Below, in pieces: positions 8,871 to 17,523 of a stretch of 64,000 nucleotides of DNA. The DNA lies in assembly GCA_037200445.1 (NCBI GenBank), contig JBBCGH010000001.1:3100001-3164000 (forward strand). The letters are read 5' to 3'. This stretch comes from Alphaproteobacteria bacterium (GTDB taxonomy: Bacteria > Pseudomonadota > Alphaproteobacteria > Rhizobiales > Xanthobacteraceae). Every line of letters starts with the position of its first letter. The stretch's first letter is position 1. Both the position numbers and the translations under genes were made by a program. A model generated the notes under the pieces. It saw nothing but the letters and a program-made list of their open reading frames with translations. It did not search any database and was not told where the DNA came from.

Positions 8871-9734
8871 ATGCAAACAGTCGAAATCGTCTACCGCTAT
8901 GACGGTGAAAACCCGCAGGTCCGATCGAGACCCGCGAGCACCGAGGCCGCGTTGCTCAGGCTCCAGGAGGGAAACCGCGCCTTCGCCGAACTTCTCAGCA
9001 ATGTGAAGAACGGAGAGGGTTTGGTACGGCACGTCATCGATGTGGATGCGCGGGATTTCGGATTGCTGCCCGGCGCGGCCGGCGCGCCTTCTCAACGACC
9101 ATTCGCCGCGATTCTCGGTTGCTCGGACGCGCGCGTTCCGCTGGAGCTGATCTTCAACGAGGGCCCGAACGATTTATTCGTCATCCGCGCAGCAGGCAAC
9201 GGACTCGGCAGCGATGCCCTCGGCAGCCTGAGATACGCCGTCGACCATTTGGGTGGCAGCCTCAAGCTCATCGTGGTCCTTGGACACAGCGGGTGCGGTG
9301 CCGTTTCGGCAGCGGTGGATGTGTTCTTGAACCCGGCCGATTACCTGTCACTCGCCACGGTTCATTCTCTCCGTGGGATTCTGGACCGATTGCTGGTCGT
9401 GGTTCAGGCTTCGGCACGCAAGCTCGCGTCGGCCTTCGGGGCCGATGTCGTGCTTCGGGGGGGATACCGCAAGGCACTCGCGGAGGCCGCTATCATCACC
9501 AATGCGGCGTGGTCCGCATACGAAATCCAGCAAGCGTTCGCAGCTGAGGGCCAAAGCCGTATCGAGGTAGCATACGGCGTTTACCTCCTCGAGAGCCGGG
9601 ACGTGTGGACGCCCCAATTCGATCCGGCCCTTGGAACCAGATTGGCTCCTCCGCCGAAGGACGCGGCTGGCTTTGGCCGGCTTGGCGACGCTGTCGTGCG
9701 ATGTGCACGCATTGCAGACCTGCTCACGGCCTAG
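8871..9734 (+). CDS. Beta-class carbonic anhydrase
   Basis: Interconverts CO2 and bicarbonate using a catalytic zinc. All beta-class ligands are visible: CSDAR at residues 84-88 (Cys84, with the Asp86-Arg87 dyad) and HSGCG at 139-143 (His139, Cys142). A long insertion after HSGCG (VDVFLNPADYLSLATV) gives a total of 287 residues, longer than the usual 210-230 for this class. No signal peptide is seen, so it is likely cytoplasmic. A GTG at 8859 overlapping the preceding stop is an alternative start. Confidence 0.9.
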   Translation: MQTVEIVYRYDGENPQVRSRPASTEAALLRLQEGNRAFAELLSNVKNGEGLVRHVIDVDARDFGLLPGAAGAPSQRPFAAILGCSDARVPLELIFNEGPNDLFVIRAAGNGLGSDALGSLRYAVDHLGGSLKLIVVLGHSGCGAVSAAVDVFLNPADYLSLATVHSLRGILDRLLVVVQASARKLASAFGADVVLRGGYRKALAEAAIITNAAWSAYEIQQAFAAEGQSRIEVAYGVYLLESRDVWTPQFDPALGTRLAPPPKDAAGFGRLGDAVVRCARIADLLTA

Positions 9735-9773
9735 TCTCGGCCCGAGGAATGCAAGCGCCTGCCCAAAATGAGG

Positions 9774-9802
9774 GAAGCCCCGGCGCCTGGCGCCGGGGCT
9801 TC
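9774..9802. terminator. Strong hairpin between convergent genes
   Basis: An almost perfect inverted repeat with arms GAAGCCCCGGCGCC and GGCGCCGGGGCTTC lies between the carbonic anhydrase gene and the convergent porin gene. It is probably a bidirectional terminator. Confidence 0.7.
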
Positions 9803-9822
9803 TGAGATTCGTCTTAGGTCGC

Positions 9823-10659
9823 TTAGTACCGCGCGACCACCGGGCCCGGCCCTGCCGAGAAGTGGTAGTTGATGCCGGCTCGGATAATGCCGTCAGTCAC
9901 GCGGCTGGTGACGTTTGCCCCAAGCGGGATACCGGAGGCTGTCGGCATGACGACCGAATTGCTGATCGAGCCCATATCCAAATACAGGTATTCGATCTTG
10001 GCGCTCCAATTGTTGGCGAACATCGCCTCGATGCCAGCGCCGAGCGTCCAGCCAAATCGATCGGTGCTCCTCGTCCCTGCAATGGTGACTGGAATCCCGG
10101 TCGCCGTGAGTGCGGTCAGGCCGAGGGTTGTATCGATTTCGCCCCAAGCGGCGCCGCCGGTTGCGTAAAGCAGGACACTTGGCGTCACCGTGACACCGAC
10201 GCGGCCACGGAAGGTTCCGAACCAGGCAAGCTTGTCCTCGAGGGTTGCGGCCGTGCCCCCGGCAGCGGGAATCGCGGTCAGTCCGGGGAAGCAACCCACG
10301 ACAGGACACAGGACACTGGTGCTGCCCCTCTGGCCGGTCCACTGGGCATCAGCCTCAATGCCGAACACCCAGTTCGAAGTCTGCCAGTTGTAGCCGACCT
10401 GGCCGCCAAACACGCCGCCGTTCAGATCACGGCCCGCGCCTGTCCCGGTCGCGATGGTCACTCCGTTCAGCGGGTTGAAGAAGTTCAGGTCGCGGCTGGA
10501 GCGCCCCCAGCTGTAGCCACCGTTGACGCCGATGTAGAAGCCGTTCCAGTTCCACACCGGAGCCATGACCGGCGGCGGTGCCTTCACCGGAAGATCCGCC
10601 GCAAGGGCCGGCAGGACGCTGGCCACAAGAAGAGCCGAAAGAGTCAGTGCGCGTTTCAT
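9823..10659 (-). CDS. Outer-membrane beta-barrel porin, Omp25/Omp31 type
   Basis: A 278-residue protein with a signal peptide (MKRALTLSALLVASVLPALA, then ADLP). The conserved N-terminus NWNGFYIGVNGGYSWG is typical of the Omp25/Omp31 family of rhizobia. Alternating hydrophobic strands end in GIIRAGINYHFS. The C-terminus extends to PGPVVARY, still aromatic at the last residue as usual for barrels. It resides in the outer membrane; these proteins are abundant and several copies per genome are normal in Bradyrhizobium. Confidence 0.92.
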   Translation of the reverse strand: MKRALTLSALLVASVLPALAADLPVKAPPPVMAPVWNWNGFYIGVNGGYSWGRSSRDLNFFNPLNGVTIATGTGAGRDLNGGVFGGQVGYNWQTSNWVFGIEADAQWTGQRGSTSVLCPVVGCFPGLTAIPAAGGTAATLEDKLAWFGTFRGRVGVTVTPSVLLYATGGAAWGEIDTTLGLTALTATGIPVTIAGTRSTDRFGWTLGAGIEAMFANNWSAKIEYLYLDMGSISNSVVMPTASGIPLGANVTSRVTDGIIRAGINYHFSAGPGPVVARY

Positions 10660-10969
10660 GATGATTCCCCCGCATTTCGTGTGTCCCCCGACTAACTCAC
10701 AGACCGCTTCGGGTTAATTACTTTTTGGACGAGAGGGGTATCCGGTTGCGGCTCGCATTGAGAATAGGCGTCAGTGAGGATATCAAGCAACACCAAGAGG
10801 TTGCAGCGTACCGCATCTCTCTGCGCAAGCGCCCTCGATCTGGAGAGACGCGGGAAGACGTCGGAGCAAGTCAGTGACGTTCTACGTCCCACCCAAGATA
10901 GACGAAACGCCCGCACCCAAGGACAGCCGCCAAACCCTTTGACATGGCCGGCGGACACACATCTCAGTC
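10660..10969. other. Intergenic region upstream of the porin
   Basis: I see no gene in it. It should contain the porin promoter on the minus strand; no distinctive operator was recognised. Confidence 0.4.
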
Positions 10970-11269
10970 CTACTGCCACAACCCTATGTTCTTGATCGCG
11001 GTCGGCAGCGTTTTGGACTTATTCTTCTTGCAGTAGGTTGCGATCTTTGCGGAGTTCTTCTGGAAGCGGTCGTAGTTCAAGACGTTGCTTTCGGCCGCCG
11101 CGTTGTAATAACCGCTCATCCAGAAGCGGACGAAATCCCGTTCTTCCAGAGTGTATCCGAGCCAGCCTCCACACGTGATTTGATTCATATCGACATTGAT
11201 CTGAGCGATACCTGGTTGCGTAGCGGCCACCAGCAAAGTCGCTGCTGCAAACAAAACACTGCGTCTCAT
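10970..11269 (-). CDS. HdeA/HdeB-like periplasmic protein (copy 1)
   Basis: A 99-residue protein with a signal peptide (RRSVLFAAATLLVAATQPGIA) and two cysteines that can form the HdeA disulfide (ITCGGWL and ATYCKKN). HdeA-family proteins are acid-stress periplasmic chaperones in enterobacteria; rhizobial members are less well characterised. The start is placed at the ATG at 11269 because it gives a canonical signal peptide. It lies 25 bases downstream of a second, similar gene, so the pair is a tandem duplication or operon. Confidence 0.82.
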   Translation of the reverse strand: MRRSVLFAAATLLVAATQPGIAQINVDMNQITCGGWLGYTLEERDFVRFWMSGYYNAAAESNVLNYDRFQKNSAKIATYCKKNKSKTLPTAIKNIGLWQ

Positions 11270-11294
11270 GACTTTTCTCCGGCGGTCCAGGATG

Positions 11295-11591
11295 TCACTG
11301 CGGGCCAATCACGCTCTGCAAGGCAGCCATCACGCTTTCTCGCGGACGGAATTGGCACCACGATTTGACGCTTTCGATATTTTTCCGGTGTGCCAGCACA
11401 TCCACAACTCTCCTGCGTGTCTGATAGCTGTACCAGCCGCTCATCCAGGCAGAGAAGTCGCGCGACATTGACGGCGACATTGCCAGATATTGCTCGCATG
11501 TGAGCGCGCCCATATCGACGGTGACCTGCGCATTTGCAGCCGCCGGAAGAAGCGAGATCGCAAATACCGCACCAATCAATCGAAGCTTCAT
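11295..11591 (-). CDS. HdeA/HdeB-like periplasmic protein (copy 2)
   Basis: A 98-residue protein with signal peptide MKLRLIGAVFAISLLPAAANA and the family pattern MGALTCEQYLAMSP, FSAWMSGWYSY and a second cysteine in VKSWCQF. It shares the pattern V-DM--(L/I)TC and F--WMSG(W/Y)Y with the gene just downstream. Periplasmic chaperone activity is inferred from family only. The ATG at 11591 is preferred over an in-frame codon ten residues earlier because of the signal peptide. Confidence 0.82.
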   Translation of the reverse strand: MKLRLIGAVFAISLLPAAANAQVTVDMGALTCEQYLAMSPSMSRDFSAWMSGWYSYQTRRRVVDVLAHRKNIESVKSWCQFRPRESVMAALQSVIGPQ

Positions 11592-11697
11592 TTTCCTCGT
11601 CCTTTCGCTTGCGCTGATCATTGCGGCAGCCAGGACGCCGCAACGGTCGGCCGCGGTTGTGAGGCAGACGCCGGCACTGAGACGATTCGCCCGCGCT

Positions 11698-11820
11698 CTA
11701 GGTGATGAATAACCAGGAGACCAGCACGGCCACGGTACCCAGCAGCAGGACGGCCAATGAGGCGAAACTCACGATTACTGGTTCGACTGTTCGCAAGCGC
11801 GTCATCTGGGGAAGCCTCAT
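11698..11820 (-). CDS. Candidate 40-residue single-pass membrane protein
   Basis: A very short ORF encoding MRLPQMTRLRTVEPVIVSFA and then a leucine/valine-rich segment ending LVSWLFIT. Residues 15-38 form one convincing membrane helix with positive charges on the N-terminal side. An AAGG sequence lies upstream of the ATG at 11820. Nothing else explains this hydrophobic reading frame, but its size makes the call tentative. Confidence 0.45.
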   Translation of the reverse strand: MRLPQMTRLRTVEPVIVSFASLAVLLLGTVAVLVSWLFIT

Positions 11821-12033
11821 TGAGGACCTTCAGCACAAATGGTGCTGCCTTCGCAAAGCGATTGAAATTGGCCTCCGGCATACCCCAACGATACGAATGT
11901 ACAACCCGGTCGGTATCCTCGTGCCACTAGGCGCTCATGACTGCGCAAAATGCGGCAACGCTCGCCGAATGCCAACCTGAACTGGGGTCAGCGCTGCGTA
12001 AACGTTCTCACGCGCCCCAGCCAACTGCAGCCC

Positions 12034-12552
12034 TCACCCACGTCCAGGACTAGGCTGCACACGATCGGCGCTGGAAGCACAGCCTTTCATCTTCATCAGG
12101 GTGTCGTTGGCTGATCGAGCGAGCTGGCCAATCGCTTCATCCGTCAGAATCGTCCTCGCGCTTGTGAGCCGGTTGATACTCGCGCTCAGGGTGCTCAGAG
12201 CCTCCTTCAGCCTGGCGACCTCGGATCGAAGCACCGGATCATCCTTCTCTCGGGCGTCCCGGAGGGAATTGCCGAGCGTGCGAATTTCGGCCGTCAGATT
12301 GCGGAGGTTTGCCAGCACCTCTTTCGACGGCAGATCGATTTTTGACAATACTGCTTCGGTCATTGTCGCCGCTAGGTTTCCGCCGAAATCGTTCACGCGA
12401 CTCATGACGACGAGCGCAAGAATTGCCGCAATGATCACCAGGACGGCCGTGGCGTTAATGAGCGCAAGGAGGACCTGCATTGGGAGCCTGCGCAGCTTTG
12501 CGAATATCGCTTCCGATTGAGCTTGAATCTGAGTTTCTCCGATCGTGTCCAT
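12034..12552 (-). CDS. Membrane-anchored coiled-coil protein
   Basis: A 172-residue protein: a short cytoplasmic N-terminus (DTIGETQIQAQSEAIFAKLRR), one membrane helix near residues 25-50 (LINATAVLVIIAAILALVV), then a long charged helical region with heptad-like leucines (LANLRNLTAEIRTLGNSL; VARLKEALSTLSASINRL). The start is placed at the ATG at 12552. I do not recognise the family; the layout resembles chemotaxis-like or envelope-spanning coiled-coil proteins without any signalling domain. Confidence 0.7.
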   Translation of the reverse strand: MDTIGETQIQAQSEAIFAKLRRLPMQVLLALINATAVLVIIAAILALVVMSRVNDFGGNLAATMTEAVLSKIDLPSKEVLANLRNLTAEIRTLGNSLRDAREKDDPVLRSEVARLKEALSTLSASINRLTSARTILTDEAIGQLARSANDTLMKMKGCASSADRVQPSPGRG

Positions 12553-12783
12553 GTCAGGCCTCCTTGTTGAGCGCCGAGGCCAGTCTGCCACGCGCTTGCT
12601 TCTGACCCGGTACGACTGAGGTATCGCGGCATTAAACGTATGGCGAGTTACGGCGTCCCGATGCAGCGTTGGGAATCTCGAATAACCGGCCTACCGTTCC
12701 TCAGGTTGGCAGCTTCCGCCAACTCGGGATGGACGAGTGCGCTCGTGTCCAGCGCACGGCCACAAATCCGGCAGGAGACCGAC

Positions 12784-13017
12784 ATGAGTGAACAGATCAC
12801 GCGACGCAGAATGTTCTCGCTTCTTGGGCTGGCGGCCGTGTCAACCCTCGCAGTACCGGCCGCAGTGCTGACGTCGTCGGATGCCGAAGCCCAGACATAC
12901 GGGATGCAGCGGCGTCATGAACGGCGCGTTGGCAGGCATGACCGGCGCGAGGCACGACGCACGGGGCGGCATGAGCGTCGCAACGACCGGCGCGCCGGGA
13001 GCACGTCATCACAATAG
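12784..13017 (+). CDS. Small exported basic protein with Tat-like signal
   Basis: A 77-residue protein. The N-terminus (TRRRMFSLLGLAAVSTLAVPA) has twin arginines before a hydrophobic stretch and an AEA cleavage site, suggesting Tat or Sec export. The mature part is almost entirely Arg/His/Gly (RRHERRVGRHDRREARR). An AGGAGACC ribosome-binding site supports the ATG at 12784. Proteins of this composition are common, unexplained, in Bradyrhizobium. Confidence 0.7.
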   Translation: MSEQITRRRMFSLLGLAAVSTLAVPAAVLTSSDAEAQTYGMQRRHERRVGRHDRREARRTGRHERRNDRRAGSTSSQ

Positions 13018-13019
13018 GA

Positions 13020-13307
13020 GCGCCCGCCAAACCTGACGCCGGACCGGCGGAGCCAGACCTTCCGGCCATCGACTGGAAGGCTGTTCGCCGCCGGCTGCGC
13101 CTCATCCGCGCCGCACTCGACCTTCCACCGGACTATGTGGAGGAGGTAGTGGCCAGTCTTGACCGGGGCGACGAGACGCAATTGATCGTGTTTGCGCAGA
13201 AACACGGGCAGAGCCTGGAGTGGATCCTCACCGGCGATCTCGTAACGATGCTGCGCAAGTTCGCAGCGTCGAATTCAAATCAGACCACCGCTGCTCGTTC
13301 AGGCTGA
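13020..13307 (+). pseudogene. Conserved-looking ORF without a usable start codon
   Basis: This frame reads DLPAIDWKAVRRRLRLIRA, then LPPDYVEEVVASLDRGDE, TQLIVFAQKHGQSLEWILTG and ends LRKFAASNSN with a normal stop. Composition and the XRE-like C-terminal pattern look like a real helical protein. However, no ATG, GTG or TTG lies between the upstream in-frame stop at 12972 and the GTG at 13137, which is inside the conserved part. Either a small deletion removed the start or translation is coupled by frameshift to the gene ending at 13017. Confidence 0.5.
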
Positions 13308-13587
13308 ACGCCAACCGCTTGAGTGCAACTACGCGCGTGCCAAAGCGCCCCGTCACCATGGCGAGACTCGCCCTGGGCGCACACCCTGACGGGTGCAACT
13401 ATCTTTTCATGCGGTCTCTCGCCCCAATGGTGCACCGATGCCAGCGCCGCCTCTCGGGATCGGGACTCCGTGGGCGGCGGCGTCAGTCAGGGAGATAACG
13501 CAAAGATCCCAGAGAATACTACCCGCGACCTTCACAGTGCGTGCAGACTGCTGCGTTCGGTCTGCTCTTCGCAAGAGGGATTGTGTT

Positions 13588-14151
13588 GTGTATCAGCCGG
13601 GGCAGACCAAGGTTCCAAGGCTCGCAAGGTACTTCGCTGTCGCCGGCGTCGTGGTGGTCGCGGGGCTGATCGAGGCGGACGCGGTGCTGGGTCCTGGCGG
13701 CCTTGGCCTGAGTCTTGTGAGGGATCAGCCGAAGGTGCGATCAGTTCGGCGCCCGCAGACTGTCTCCCTCGAACGTCCTCGCGATGAGGAGCGGGCGCAA
13801 TCGTCAACTGTCGAGGCCGCGCCGAGCACAACTCAGTCAACGATTGTCACGGCAGTGCTACCTGCTCGATCAGCGCAAACGCCGACGCTCACGGACCTAG
13901 TCGGACTACCGACGCCCGAAGAGACTGCGCGCGCGACGCGAATTGCCGAAGAGAAAACTAAGGCCGAAAGGGCAAAGAGGCGACTCGCGCGCGAACGTGC
14001 TCGCGCAAGGGCGATTGCCGCGCGTAGGCTCGATCTGTATTCCTACGGCCAGCCCACACCTGCAGACTATGCATACGCGCCACGCCAAATGTACGGGCCG
14101 TTCAACCGGACCCAAATCGGTTGGGGTGATAGATGGAGCCGAGGGTGGTGA
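13588..14151 (+). CDS. Hypothetical basic protein with N-terminal membrane segment
   Basis: A 187-residue ORF from a GTG at 13588 with AGAGGGA upstream. A hydrophobic segment (YFAVAGVVVVAGLIEADAVL) near the N-terminus is followed by a Ser/Thr/Pro linker. Next comes a strongly charged helix (EETARATRIAEEKTKAERAKR, then arginine/alanine-rich), and the end is Tyr-rich (YSYGQPTPADYAYAPRQMYG). Exported or membrane-anchored; function unknown. It ends exactly where the HlyD remnant begins. Confidence 0.6.
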   Translation: MYQPGQTKVPRLARYFAVAGVVVVAGLIEADAVLGPGGLGLSLVRDQPKVRSVRRPQTVSLERPRDEERAQSSTVEAAPSTTQSTIVTAVLPARSAQTPTLTDLVGLPTPEETARATRIAEEKTKAERAKRRLARERARARAIAARRLDLYSYGQPTPADYAYAPRQMYGPFNRTQIGWGDRWSRGW

Positions 14152-14895
14152 CGCCGCTACCGGCAGGGAAAGCGGTTCGGCCACGAGATCAACATCGACA
14201 CGGTGTGGTACGAGCTGCGCTGGGGTATTACCGGATGTCTGATCCTCACCGTGTTGTTGATCACCACGGTCTTCTACAATCATCCGAGCACCACCAGCGC
14301 CTCGCCGCTGTTCCGGACGGTTCCGATCCTGCCGGAGACAATCGGGCGCGTCGCGGAGATCTTCGTCGACCCAAGCGGACCGGTCAAAAAGGGCGCGCCG
14401 CTGTTCCGTCTCGACAGCACCAAGCAGGAAGCCGCATTGGACACCGCGAAGCGCAAGATCGCGGAAGTCGAGGCGGCAGCGGTGTTGGCCAAGGCCGATA
14501 TCGTGAAGGCGGAAGCCCAGCTCCGCCAGGCGAAGGGCGCACTGCAGCAGGCGCAGGACGAATTCGACACTAAGCAGGAATTGCATCGGCGCAACCCCGG
14601 AATCGTGCCGCTGCGCGACATCGAGAAGCTTCAGGTCGCGGTCGACGCGAACGAGGGCGGCGTCGCGGCCGCCGATGCCGCCAGGCAGGCCGCCGAGATC
14701 CCCGTTGCCCAGGTGATCTCCGCCGAGAAAGCGAGTGCCGAAGCCGAGCTCGCTGCAGCGCAAGTGGACCTCGACAAGACCGTCATCCGCGCCGGAGTCG
14801 ACGGCCGCCTCGAGCAGTTCTTTCTGCGGGTCGGCGACCTCGTCAACCCCCGCGGCAGCCTTCGTGCAGCGGCATCGCGCCCATCTTTTTGCTAA
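14152..14895 (+). pseudogene. Remnant of a DUF3302/HlyD-family membrane fusion protein
   Basis: The frame reads RYRQGKRFGHEINIDTVWYE and then ELRWGITGCLILTVLLIT, the characteristic junction of proteins joining DUF3302 to an HlyD-type membrane fusion protein. It continues through the biotinyl/lipoyl-like segment (GRVAEIFVDPSGPVKKGAPLF) and the coiled-coil hairpin to DKTVIRAGVDGRLEQFF. A stop precedes the N-terminal DUF3302 part at 14149, and the frame is lost after NPRGS near 14860, so both ends are missing. A GTG at 14203 could give a 230-residue product, but it would lack essential parts. Confidence 0.75.
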
Positions 14896-15015
14896 CACGC
14901 CGATGGTGCTTATCCAGCGCGAGAGCGACCTGCAAATCATCTTCAGGTTCGTTTGGTACGGTTCACCATCTGATGTCGGCACGTCGGCACCGAGGCGAAC
15001 GACGGAAGGGGGCCG

Positions 15016-15315
15016 GTGGACTACAAGATTTCTCGCGGCGCAAAGGACAAGACGCTGATTGAGATGAAGTTGGCCAAGAATAGCGCGCTCGAAAGGAATC
15101 TCGAAAGACAACTGCCAATTTATCAGGCGGCCAGCAATGCTGAGCATGGCATCAAAGCAATCATCTTCTTCACCGCCGAAGAAGGTGCGCGAGTTAACGG
15201 CATTCTCAAGAGGCTGAAGTTGGATGAGCACAAGGACGTCGTGCTCATCGATGCGCGCAAGGACAACAAGCCCTCTGGTTCTAAAGGCGTAACTGCCCCG
15301 TCGACCTACAAATAA
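15016..15315 (+). pseudogene. C-terminal fragment of a nuclease-like hypothetical gene
   Basis: This 99-residue frame, opening with GTG (DYKISRGAKDKTLIEMKLAK), resembles the C-terminal part of larger hypothetical proteins. In those proteins a D..K/E-x-K-like strand pair (VDYK...IEMKLAKN) suggests a PD-(D/E)xK-type fold. It continues with LERQLPIYQAAS and VVLIDARKDNKPS. The upstream in-frame stop near 14970 and the adjoining broken HlyD remnant show that the N-terminal part is missing. Probably a deletion junction. Confidence 0.5.
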
Positions 15316-15319
15316 ATAA

Positions 15320-15340
15320 CGCCTCCCGATGCGGGAGGCG
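15320..15340 (+). terminator. Hairpin after the nuclease-like fragment
   Basis: Inverted repeat with arms CGCCTCCC and GGGAGGCG, four bases after the stop of the preceding frame; a CTCTCCC run follows. Likely intrinsic terminator retained from the original gene. Confidence 0.6.
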
Positions 15341-15800
15341 CTCTCCCAGAACCAACGGGCGACCGAAACCAGCGTAATGCCCGGCCTAATGCCTAGAACG
15401 CTTTTTCAGCCAAGGACAGGGCTGAAGAGAACGCGGCTAAGTCGTTGATTGTAGTTGGCTCCCCTTCCTGGACGCATATCGAACGCTTTGCATTGATCCT
15501 AAAGGAGAACTTCGCGGCTTCTTTGAGCAGGTGAGGCTCAACGGCGCACCCTAGTCTGCGTCTCGAACTTCATACCCGACGATTCAGGGTCGCGGGCGTC
15601 GGGCAGCGAATGCGACCGCATGCGTGGGTTTGTTAGCGGGTCCGGGATGTACGTTCCGGACTGATTGATATTTGTGCTAAATCAAGGCTCTAGCTCAATT
15701 AAGTCTTCTTTTGCGTTAGTTCGGTAGCCTTGTCGCTTATTCGCCCGCGTTTTGCGGGCCGAAGACATTTGCACCGAGCGTATTTTTGAAGGCGATTTTG
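15341..15800. other. Intergenic region upstream of the MORN-repeat operon
   Basis: No coding signal is seen. The last 150 bases are comparatively AT-rich (for example around 15665-15715, TTGATATTTGTGCTAAAT) and probably carry the operon promoter. Confidence 0.45.
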
Positions 15801-17321
15801 ATGACGGAAGGCCCCTCGCATCCCGTATGTGAAAGCGATCCTGTGTGCGCGGACAAATCCGCGCCGACGGCGGCTGACGCCGCCGTTCTTCAGCTAGCTG
15901 AAGCGGTTTCTCTAAAACAATCTGCCGAGCCAGGCTCGGCGCTTCCGCCGCATGTCCGTGACGGGGCCCTGTTCGTGCTCACCGATGCCGCGCGCGATCT
16001 GGCGGCGATCAAGAACGTGCATCCCGATCCCGGCCAAGACGCGGAGATCGCGGCGGCGGCGCTCGCCGCGCTCGATACCGCGACGGTCCACGCGTTGCTT
16101 CAATGCGAAAACGGGGCTGTCGCGCGCGCCGCCGCAACGCTCAACTTTCTCCTCGATGTCCACTGGGCGTGCCAAGCCATTCTGGTCCTGCGGGGCGCCG
16201 ATGGGTTTGATCAACTCAATCCCGAGCAGACCCTTGCCGACGCCCATGCCTGGATCATGGCGCAGCGCATCGCCAACGATACCGGCGATACGCGCATGCG
16301 CTGGCCGGACTTAGGCGAGATGATTGTCGGTCACTTGAAGGCCCGCTCCTCGGGGCCCGTCGCGGTCCAGTTCCTCGGCAACATACGCGCGGCCTATGCG
16401 CTTGATCCGTCCCTCCTGCGCTCCCATGTGCCGGCTGCTGCGCGCACGAAGAGACCCGCATGCGCCGCGCTGCCAACCGGCCCGATCACGCAGGAGGATG
16501 CGGATCGCGCCCGCACCAAACCGATCGTGCGCCAGCCGGACGGCTTCATGCCGGAGCCGCTTCTCATTCGCTGTCCGGCCCTCGCCCCGCTCACCCGCGC
16601 GTCGATGCCGGATGGCCGACGCGTGCAGACGCGCGCCGATGGTTCCGTTGTCACGAGCTATTTCAAGAACGGCGTTTACCACCGCGACCCGAAAGAGGGT
16701 CCCGCGTGGCATTGCATTGGCCCGAGCGGCGAGCGCTCGGAGTATTTCCTCGACGGCTGCCTGCATCGTGACCCTACGGCGGGTCCTGCGCAGGTCGAAT
16801 TCAACGCGGAGGGCGCATGCATGCTCGAAGCGTATTTTGAGCATGGCGTGCTACATCGCCATCCAAAGCACGGCCCGGCGCTGTATCAGCACGATCTGTA
16901 CGGCGAGCGTTGGGAATACCTGGTGCGAGGGCAATATCATCGCGATCCTGCCGATGGTCCGGCCGTCGCCCGTCGTCGCCTGGAGGGCATCAACGAGGAA
17001 GAATATTACTGGCATGGCTCGTGGCACCGGGCGGTCCGTCAGGGGCCTGCGGTCCGCCATGTCGACCAAAAGACCGGTGTCATCCTCAAGGAGTGCTACT
17101 TCGTCAAAGGGCAACCCCACCGCATCGGAGCGCCAGCCATTGTTGGCCGCACGCCGGATGGCCAACTTGCCTTTGAGACGTGGTGCAAGAACGGGTCTCA
17201 GTACCGAAACCCTGACGAAGGGCCATCCCATACGTCGATCGACCCAGTCACCGGCCGCCGAAGCGAAGAATACTCACGCGAAGTGCGTCTCCTTGACGAC
17301 GGGGCGACCGTCGATGCTTGA
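15801..17321 (+). CDS. Protein with C-terminal MORN-like repeats
   Basis: A 506-residue protein. The first about 240 residues are mainly helical and unrecognised. From about residue 270 to 490 there are eight or so repeats of 30-33 residues with the pattern NGVYHRDPKEGPAW, CLHRDPTAGPAQ, VLHRHPKHGPAL, QYHRDPADGPAV, SWHRAVRQGPAV and QYRNPDEGPSH. This is a MORN_2/YwqK-like beta-hairpin repeat rich in HRDP-x-x-GPA. The ATG at 15801 has GAAGG upstream. No signal peptide is visible. The next gene overlaps its last eight bases, so this heads a translationally coupled operon. Function unknown. Confidence 0.82.
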   Translation: MTEGPSHPVCESDPVCADKSAPTAADAAVLQLAEAVSLKQSAEPGSALPPHVRDGALFVLTDAARDLAAIKNVHPDPGQDAEIAAAALAALDTATVHALLQCENGAVARAAATLNFLLDVHWACQAILVLRGADGFDQLNPEQTLADAHAWIMAQRIANDTGDTRMRWPDLGEMIVGHLKARSSGPVAVQFLGNIRAAYALDPSLLRSHVPAAARTKRPACAALPTGPITQEDADRARTKPIVRQPDGFMPEPLLIRCPALAPLTRASMPDGRRVQTRADGSVVTSYFKNGVYHRDPKEGPAWHCIGPSGERSEYFLDGCLHRDPTAGPAQVEFNAEGACMLEAYFEHGVLHRHPKHGPALYQHDLYGERWEYLVRGQYHRDPADGPAVARRRLEGINEEEYYWHGSWHRAVRQGPAVRHVDQKTGVILKECYFVKGQPHRIGAPAIVGRTPDGQLAFETWCKNGSQYRNPDEGPSHTSIDPVTGRRSEEYSREVRLLDDGATVDA

Positions 17322-17523
17322 ACGACTCGCCATGCAACGCAGCTATGAACTTAACGCCACATTGACCGAGCTAGCCGCTCGGCTCCGCTCGTTTGGCGCC
17401 GTGTCCGGTGCGGCTGTGGCGAGCGTCCGAGGCTACGAACTTGCACCCCAGCTTCGCAGCGCAATTCTTAGCCGCATTCCGCTGACAGCCTCGAACGTGC
17501 GCGAGGGCATGCCATGCGCATGA
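17314..17523 (+). CDS. Small hypothetical protein of the MORN-repeat operon
   Basis: A 69-residue ORF (LERLAMQRSYELNATLTELA; then LRSFGAVSGAAVASVRG). It starts within the end of the preceding gene and ends within the start of the next one, the usual arrangement of translational coupling. It is alanine/leucine-rich and helical. I do not recognise the family. The double overlap is the main support. Confidence 0.55.
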   Translation: MLERLAMQRSYELNATLTELAARLRSFGAVSGAAVASVRGYELAPQLRSAILSRIPLTASNVREGMPCA

